Shown here piece by piece: positions 14,537-17,768 of a stretch of 17,768 bases of DNA. This DNA is from an uncultured Lachnospiraceae bacterium (GTDB taxonomy: Bacteria; Bacillota; Clostridia; Lachnospirales; Lachnospiraceae). Position 1 is the first letter of the stretch; every line of letters begins with the position of its first letter. A program made the translations under genes and the position numbers. Under the pieces are notes generated by a model, which ran no database searches, was not told the DNA's origin, and saw only the letters and a program-made list of their open reading frames with translations. The stretch lies in the NCBI GenBank assembly GCA_902796375.1, contig CADBOW010000164.1, positions 1 to 17,768 on the forward strand. The letters are read 5' to 3'.

Positions 14537-16425
14537 TATTCCTGTTTGATCCGCAGTGCACGAACCGCGTTCAGTACGGCCAGCACCATCACGCCCACAT
14601 CTGCGAAAATGGCGATCCACATATTTGCGATACCGAAGGCTCCTAAAATGAGACACAGCACCTTTACACCGATGGCAAAACAGATATTCTGCCGGACGAT
14701 CCGCAGGGTTCTTCGGGAAATCCGCAGCGCCAGCGCGATCTTCGACGGATCATCATCCATCAGAACGATATCTGCCGCTTCAATGGCCGCATCGGATCCC
14801 ATGGCTCCCATGGCGATTCCGATATCCGCCCGGGACAGAACCGGGGCATCGTTGATCCCGTCTCCCACAAAAGCCAGACATTCTCCCTCATGCTTCTCCT
14901 CCAGAAGCTTCTCAACCTCAGCCACCTTGTCCGCCGGAAGCAGCTCCGCCCGTACCATATGGATTCCCAGCTCTGAGGCCACCCGGTCGGCCACTTCCTG
15001 CTGATCCCCTGTCAGCATAACGGTCCGGATCCCCTGCTCCTGCAGGGATCTCATGGCTGCCGCCGAGGTGGGGCGGATCACATCCGAGATGTGGATACAT
15101 CCGGCAAACTCATGCTCCACTGCAACATAGCATACCGTTCCTCCGGGTTGCTCACATACAACCTCTGCCTGTTCCTTCTGCATCAACCGTTCATTTCCCA
15201 CGGCCACCCTCTTTCCGGAAACCCTGGCGACCACGCCGTGTCCGGCGATCTCCTGGATGTCTGTTACCAGCTCCGCTTCCACTGTCCGGCCGGTCTCTTC
15301 GAAGGCCTGACGAATGGACAGACTGATGGGATGTCCGGAGGCACATTCCGCATGGGCGGCAAGCTCCAGCAGACGATCCCGGTTCCAGCCCCGGGCGGGA
15401 TGGCATTCCGTCACTGCAAAGACGCCCTCCGTCAGAGTTCCGGTTTTATCAAGAACCACATATTTCGTATCCGCCAGGGCCTCCAGATAATTGGAGCCCT
15501 TCACCAGGATCCCTCTGGAACTGGCACATCCGATTCCTCCGAAGAAGCTTAAGGGAACGGAGATCACGACTGCGCAGGGGCAGCTGATCACGAGAAATGT
15601 AAGTGCTCTGGCAATCCAGTCCAGCCAGTCCGCAGATGCACCGAACAGCATCCGGATCACCGGCGGAAGTATGGCAAGCGCAAGGGCGCTGTAGCATACG
15701 ATGGGTGTATAGACTCTGGCGAATTTGGAAATGAAATTCTCCGCCTTCGCCTTCTTCATACTGGAATTCTCCACCAGATCCAGGATTTTGGAAACGGTGG
15801 ATTCCCCGAATTCCTTCGAGGTCCGGATCCGAAGCTGCCCGTCCAGTGCGATGCAGCCGCTGATCACCTCACGTCCCTCTGCCACATGCCGGGGCACCGA
15901 TTCTCCGGTCAGTGCCGCCGTATCCAGCAGTGACTGTCCGCTGAGCACCACTCCGTCGATGGGAATCTTCTCCCCGGGATTTACCACGATCACAGCACCG
16001 ATCTCCACATCATCCGGATCCACCTTCTCCTGGGAGCCGTCCTCCTGCAGAAGATTGGCATAATCCGGCCGTATATCCATCAGCGTGGCTATGTTCTTCC
16101 GGCTCTTACCCACGGCAATGCTCTGAAACAGTTCTCCGATCTGATAGAACAGCATGACCGCCACACCCTCCAGGCATTCACCCAGACAGAATGCACCGAT
16201 GGTGGCCACCGCCATCAGAAAGTTCTCATCAAAGACCTGTCCCTTGATGATCCCCCGAAAGGCTTTCCACAGGATATCATACCCTACGATAAAATAGGGA
16301 ACCAGGAAGGCCGGAACCCGGATCCACCATGGCGCTTCCACCAGATGAAACAGGATCATCAGACCCGCAGTAAGAACAAGGGCGATCAGGATCCGAATCA
16401 GAGTTTTTCGCTGCTTTGAGGTCAT
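14536..16425 (-). CDS. Heavy-metal P1B-type ATPase (Zn/Cd/Pb exporter type) without an N-terminal HMA domain
   Basis: ATP-driven export of divalent soft metals across the cytoplasmic membrane. Of the 629 residues, motifs in order are TGES (173-176, actuator), SCPC (281-284, metal-binding Cys pair in the membrane), DKTGTLT with phosphorylated Asp326, HP (365-366), and GDGINDAP (521-528). Near the end lie Lys588 and FADVG with Asp609; this Lys/Asp pair with CPC is the mark of the ZntA/CadA group, not of Cu exporters. The N-terminus enters the membrane after about 10 residues, so the usual metal-binding domain is absent; it is encoded by the gene just upstream instead. The ATG overlaps that gene's stop as ATGA, so translation is probably coupled. 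The operon starts with an SmtB-type repressor, fitting zinc, cadmium or lead induction. Confidence 0.95.
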   Translation of the reverse strand: MTSKQRKTLIRILIALVLTAGLMILFHLVEAPWWIRVPAFLVPYFIVGYDILWKAFRGIIKGQVFDENFLMAVATIGAFCLGECLEGVAVMLFYQIGELFQSIAVGKSRKNIATLMDIRPDYANLLQEDGSQEKVDPDDVEIGAVIVVNPGEKIPIDGVVLSGQSLLDTAALTGESVPRHVAEGREVISGCIALDGQLRIRTSKEFGESTVSKILDLVENSSMKKAKAENFISKFARVYTPIVCYSALALAILPPVIRMLFGASADWLDWIARALTFLVISCPCAVVISVPLSFFGGIGCASSRGILVKGSNYLEALADTKYVVLDKTGTLTEGVFAVTECHPARGWNRDRLLELAAHAECASGHPISLSIRQAFEETGRTVEAELVTDIQEIAGHGVVARVSGKRVAVGNERLMQKEQAEVVCEQPGGTVCYVAVEHEFAGCIHISDVIRPTSAAAMRSLQEQGIRTVMLTGDQQEVADRVASELGIHMVRAELLPADKVAEVEKLLEEKHEGECLAFVGDGINDAPVLSRADIGIAMGAMGSDAAIEAADIVLMDDDPSKIALALRISRRTLRIVRQNICFAIGVKVLCLILGAFGIANMWIAIFADVGVMVLAVLNAVRALRIKQE

Positions 16426-16640
16426 AAGATAATCTCCATATCATCCTCGATCTTCTTACAGTTCCGGCGAGCCGCCTGCATAACTGCATCCGGATCCGCA
16501 CCTTCTTCAAATTCCACCTTGACCTTCAATGTCATAAAGCTGAGGGTTGCGTCCCTGACGCCCTCCGTTGCACGGATCGCATCCTGCATTTTCTCGGCAC
16601 ATGCCGCACAATCAACCTCTACCTTGTATGTCTTCTTCAT
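16422..16640 (-). CDS. Stand-alone heavy-metal-associated (HMA) domain protein
   Basis: A 72-residue ferredoxin-like HMA fold that binds a metal ion in the cytoplasm. The motif VDCAACAEKM places Cys11 and Cys14 in a CxxC with Asp before it; D-C-x-x-C is typical of Zn/Cd/Pb-type domains, whereas copper domains usually have MTCxxC. The ATG at 16638-16640 is preferred over one ten codons earlier because GGGAGG lies 8-9 bases before it. The gene overlaps the ATPase start by four bases (ATGA), so both proteins are made together. It most likely supplies, in trans, the regulatory metal-binding domain that the ATPase lacks, or acts as its chaperone; this is inferred from the pairing. Confidence 0.9.
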   Translation of the reverse strand: MKKTYKVEVDCAACAEKMQDAIRATEGVRDATLSFMTLKVKVEFEEGADPDAVMQAARRNCKKIEDDMEIIL

Positions 16641-16684
16641 CTGTCTTTCCTCCCTGTGATCTACTGTCACCTAAAATCCAGTTT

Positions 16685-17047
16685 CTACTCTTCCACATGC
16701 TCCATCCCGAGACTCAGGATCATCCGTACATGGTCATCATCCAGTGAATAGAAGATCGTCTTTCCGTCTCTGCGGAATTTCACCAGCTTGGCATCCTTCA
16801 GGATCCGAAGCTGATGGCTAACCGATGACTGGCTGAGATTCAGGATCGTAGCCATATCACTGACGCAAAGCTCCGTATCAAATAAGGAATACAGGATCTT
16901 GATCCTGGTGGAATCCCCGAATATTTTAAAGAGCTCAGACAGATCATACAGATACTCGTCCTCCGGCTGATTCTCCTTCACTCTGTTTACGATCTCCTCA
17001 TGAGCGGCGATATATTCCCTGCTGCCCTCTTTCAGTTTATCTTCCAT
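16685..17047 (-). CDS. ArsR/SmtB-family metal-responsive repressor, SmtB-like
   Basis: A dimeric winged-helix repressor that leaves DNA when it binds metal. The ATG at 17045-17047 follows GGGAGG; the longer frame starts at a site without a ribosome-binding site. That gives 120 residues. The helix-turn-helix is LNLSQSSVSHQLRILKDAKL (69-88). The alpha-5 zinc ligands Asp104, His106, His117 and Glu120 are all present and, by coincidence of length, carry the same numbers as in Synechococcus SmtB as I recall it. In the alpha-3 helix ELCVSD has Cys61 and Asp64 but lacks the second Cys of CadC/ArsR (ELCVCD). This points to a Zn-type (possibly Cd/Pb/Co) sensor rather than an arsenite sensor. It heads the operon, 44 bp before the HMA gene, and its operator is at 17094-17115. 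Confidence 0.94.
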   Translation of the reverse strand: MEDKLKEGSREYIAAHEEIVNRVKENQPEDEYLYDLSELFKIFGDSTRIKILYSLFDTELCVSDMATILNLSQSSVSHQLRILKDAKLVKFRRDGKTIFYSLDDDHVRMILSLGMEHVEE

Positions 17048-17080
17048 TCGATCCTCCCATTCTGTGAACTCAAAAAACAC

Positions 17081-17109
17081 TTGAGCAACCTTTCATATGA
17101 AAGTATATT
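17081..17109 (+). promoter_or_regulatory. Mirror-image candidate promoter on the plus strand
   Basis: Because of the inverted repeat, the plus strand also has TTGAGC (17081-17086), a 17-bp spacer and TATATT (17104-17109). It faces the minus-strand promoter and would read antisense into the gene at 17202-17768. The -35 is weaker and no plus-strand gene follows, so activity is doubtful. Confidence 0.3.
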
Positions 17110-17115
17110 CATATG
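17094..17115. promoter_or_regulatory. ArsR/SmtB-type operator
   Basis: Perfect 8-6-8 palindrome: CATATGAA, six bases, TTCATATG. TGAA-N6-TTCA is the known core of SmtB/CzrA-family operators. The six central bases are exactly the -10 box of the operon promoter, so bound repressor would block RNA polymerase directly. Confidence 0.88.
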
Positions 17116-17130
17116 TACATGGGTTGTCAA
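17102..17130 (-). promoter_or_regulatory. Promoter of the arsR-HMA-ATPase operon
   Basis: Minus strand: perfect -35 TTGACA (17125-17130), 17-bp spacer, -10 TATACT (17102-17107). The start point near 17095 gives a leader of about 48 nt before the ArsR ATG at 17047. The -10 sits in the centre of the operator. Confidence 0.9.
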
Positions 17131-17201
17131 GTGTTTTTTTCGATTATTTGTTATATTTTGGACATTCCGGGTATTCGTTTTGCCGGTCCTTTGTTACTGC
17201 A

Positions 17202-17768
17202 TCATTGAACATTCGCTCCCTGCTGCTCCGGCTCGCTGAGTACCTTCATGCTTGCATTTTTCAGACGGGTATAGGTATAGGGATCACCCTCCTCCATGTA
17301 GGTCTCAAACTCTCCGATGACCTCAACCTCACTTCCCTCCTCCGGGTATTCATCCGGATAAACATGACTTCCGTCATCCCAGACAAATTCGATCCCCTGA
17401 GAACAGCATGCCGTTGCATCCTTGATCAGAACATATTGATAGGTAAGATCCGTAATGTTGGATTTCGCCGTAACATAGGCCCCCTCCATCTTCACTTTCT
17501 TTCCCACATAGGCATCATAGTTATCGATCACCATATCCGCCACGGTGGCATATACCATCTCACTGCTCATGGCCGTCAGATCTATGTCTACAGACGCATC
17601 CGGAGTGTCAATATAGGAATACTCCGCAGTCGCTTCCGTTGCTGCTTCCGTCACTGCTTCCGTCTGCTTTGCGGTGGATGCTTCCGCTTTCCCTGCTGTG
17701 GATACTTCCGCTTTCTCTGCAGTGGTCGCCTCCGCCTTCTCTGCAGTGGTCGCCTCCGCCTTCCCTGC
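17202..17768 (-). CDS. Probable exported protein: repeat linker plus small Cys-Cys domain (5' end off the right edge)
   Basis: The frame is open to the right edge; the 188 residues seen are the C-terminal part. The first 45 or so are Ala/Glu/Thr/Lys-rich eight-residue repeats (AEATTAEK type), a typical flexible linker after a signal peptide or lipobox that would lie outside the window. After it comes a domain of about 130 residues with YVGKKVKMEGAYV, IKDATACCSQGIEFVW and GSEVEVIGEFETY, a pattern of an OB-fold-like beta barrel with an adjacent Cys pair. It recalls the CC segment of some Firmicute lipoproteins and of the DUF1980/YcgQ family, but I cannot assign it firmly. It lies just upstream of the metal-efflux operon on the same strand, so a role in metal handling outside the membrane is possible. 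A GTG at 17652-17654 is in frame but is not needed as a start. Confidence 0.7.
   Translation of the reverse strand, partial: AGKAEATTAEKAEATTAEKAEVSTAGKAEASTAKQTEAVTEAATEATAEYSYIDTPDASVDIDLTAMSSEMVYATVADMVIDNYDAYVGKKVKMEGAYVTAKSNITDLTYQYVLIKDATACCSQGIEFVWDDGSHVYPDEYPEEGSEVEVIGEFETYMEEGDPYTYTRLKNASMKVLSEPEQQGANVQ
17655..17768 (-). repeat. 24-bp tandem repeat in the protein linker
   Basis: The 24-mers at 17715-17738 and 17739-17762 are identical, and more diverged copies run down to about 17655. Each encodes eight residues of the AEATTAEK type, so copy-number change keeps the reading frame. The array continues past the window edge. Confidence 0.85.

Larger units (their letters stand above)
17072..17139. 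repeat. 68-bp near-perfect inverted repeat around the ArsR operator
   Basis: The outer arms AAAAAACACTTGAGCAACC (17072-17090) and GGTTGTCAAGTGTTTTTT (17122-17139) are reverse complements apart from one extra base, and they enclose the CATATGAA palindrome. Each arm carries a -35-like TTGA box. An RNA read across the whole element would form a long hairpin ending in a T-run in either direction, i.e. a possible terminator, whereas transcripts from the internal promoter include only one arm. Confidence 0.75.

Noticed and set aside
17655..17768. CRISPR-like array
   Set aside because: The 24-bp copies are directly adjacent without spacers and are in frame in a coding sequence.

Overview
The window looks like chromosomal DNA of a low-to-mid-GC Gram-positive Firmicute, most plausibly a clostridial gut or rumen anaerobe of the Lachnospiraceae type. 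The grounds are strong purine-rich Shine-Dalgarno sites, sigma-A promoters of the TTGACA-17-TATAAT form, two secreted proteins with choline/glucan-binding-like GW-YY cell-wall repeats, and a clostridial-type glutamate dehydrogenase. Genus cannot be set from the sequence alone. I see no phage, transposon, CRISPR, tRNA or rRNA. Nearly every gene is on the minus strand; only purE is on plus.

Layout, left to right. (1) 1-2080: the 5' part of gdhA (runs off the left edge) and complete glpK, both minus. gdhA has its own promoter, an AT-rich upstream tract and a leader hairpin. (2) 2184-5706: a large secreted protein built of six tandem beta-rich pre-peptidase-like modules in an A-B-A-B-A-C order, three CxxC modules and cell-wall repeats. 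Its promoter (5826-5854, minus) lies back to back with the purE promoter (5910-5938, plus). (3) 5982-6473: purE. (4) 6596-10063: a 1155-residue cytosolic c-di-GMP enzyme with three PAS-like modules, an intact GGDEF, a degenerate GGDEF and an intact EAL. (5) 10283-11164: purC, long form. (6) 11284-14351: a probable two-gene operon of an UPF0173-like metallo-beta-lactamase-fold hydrolase followed by a secreted cell-wall-repeat protein with a large unrecognised C-terminal region. (7) 14536-17047: a metal-resistance operon of an SmtB-type ArsR repressor, a stand-alone heavy-metal-associated (HMA) protein and a Zn/Cd/Pb-type P1B ATPase without its own HMA domain, read from a promoter whose -10 box is the exact centre of the operator palindrome. 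(8) 17202-17768: the C-terminal part of a protein with a 24-bp tandem-repeat linker and a small Cys-Cys domain.

The most coherent unit is the metal operon. ArsR would repress from 17094-17115, the small HMA protein would bind or deliver Zn/Cd/Pb, and the ATPase would export it. The operator sits inside a much larger inverted repeat (17072-17139) that could also end transcription coming from the upstream gene. The most unusual proteins are the PAS3-GGDEF-GGDEF*-EAL enzyme and the A-B-A-B-A-C surface protein. Several start codons were moved downstream of the longest open frame because a clear ribosome-binding site marks the internal ATG; this applies to the two secreted proteins, purE, the c-di-GMP enzyme, the HMA protein and ArsR.
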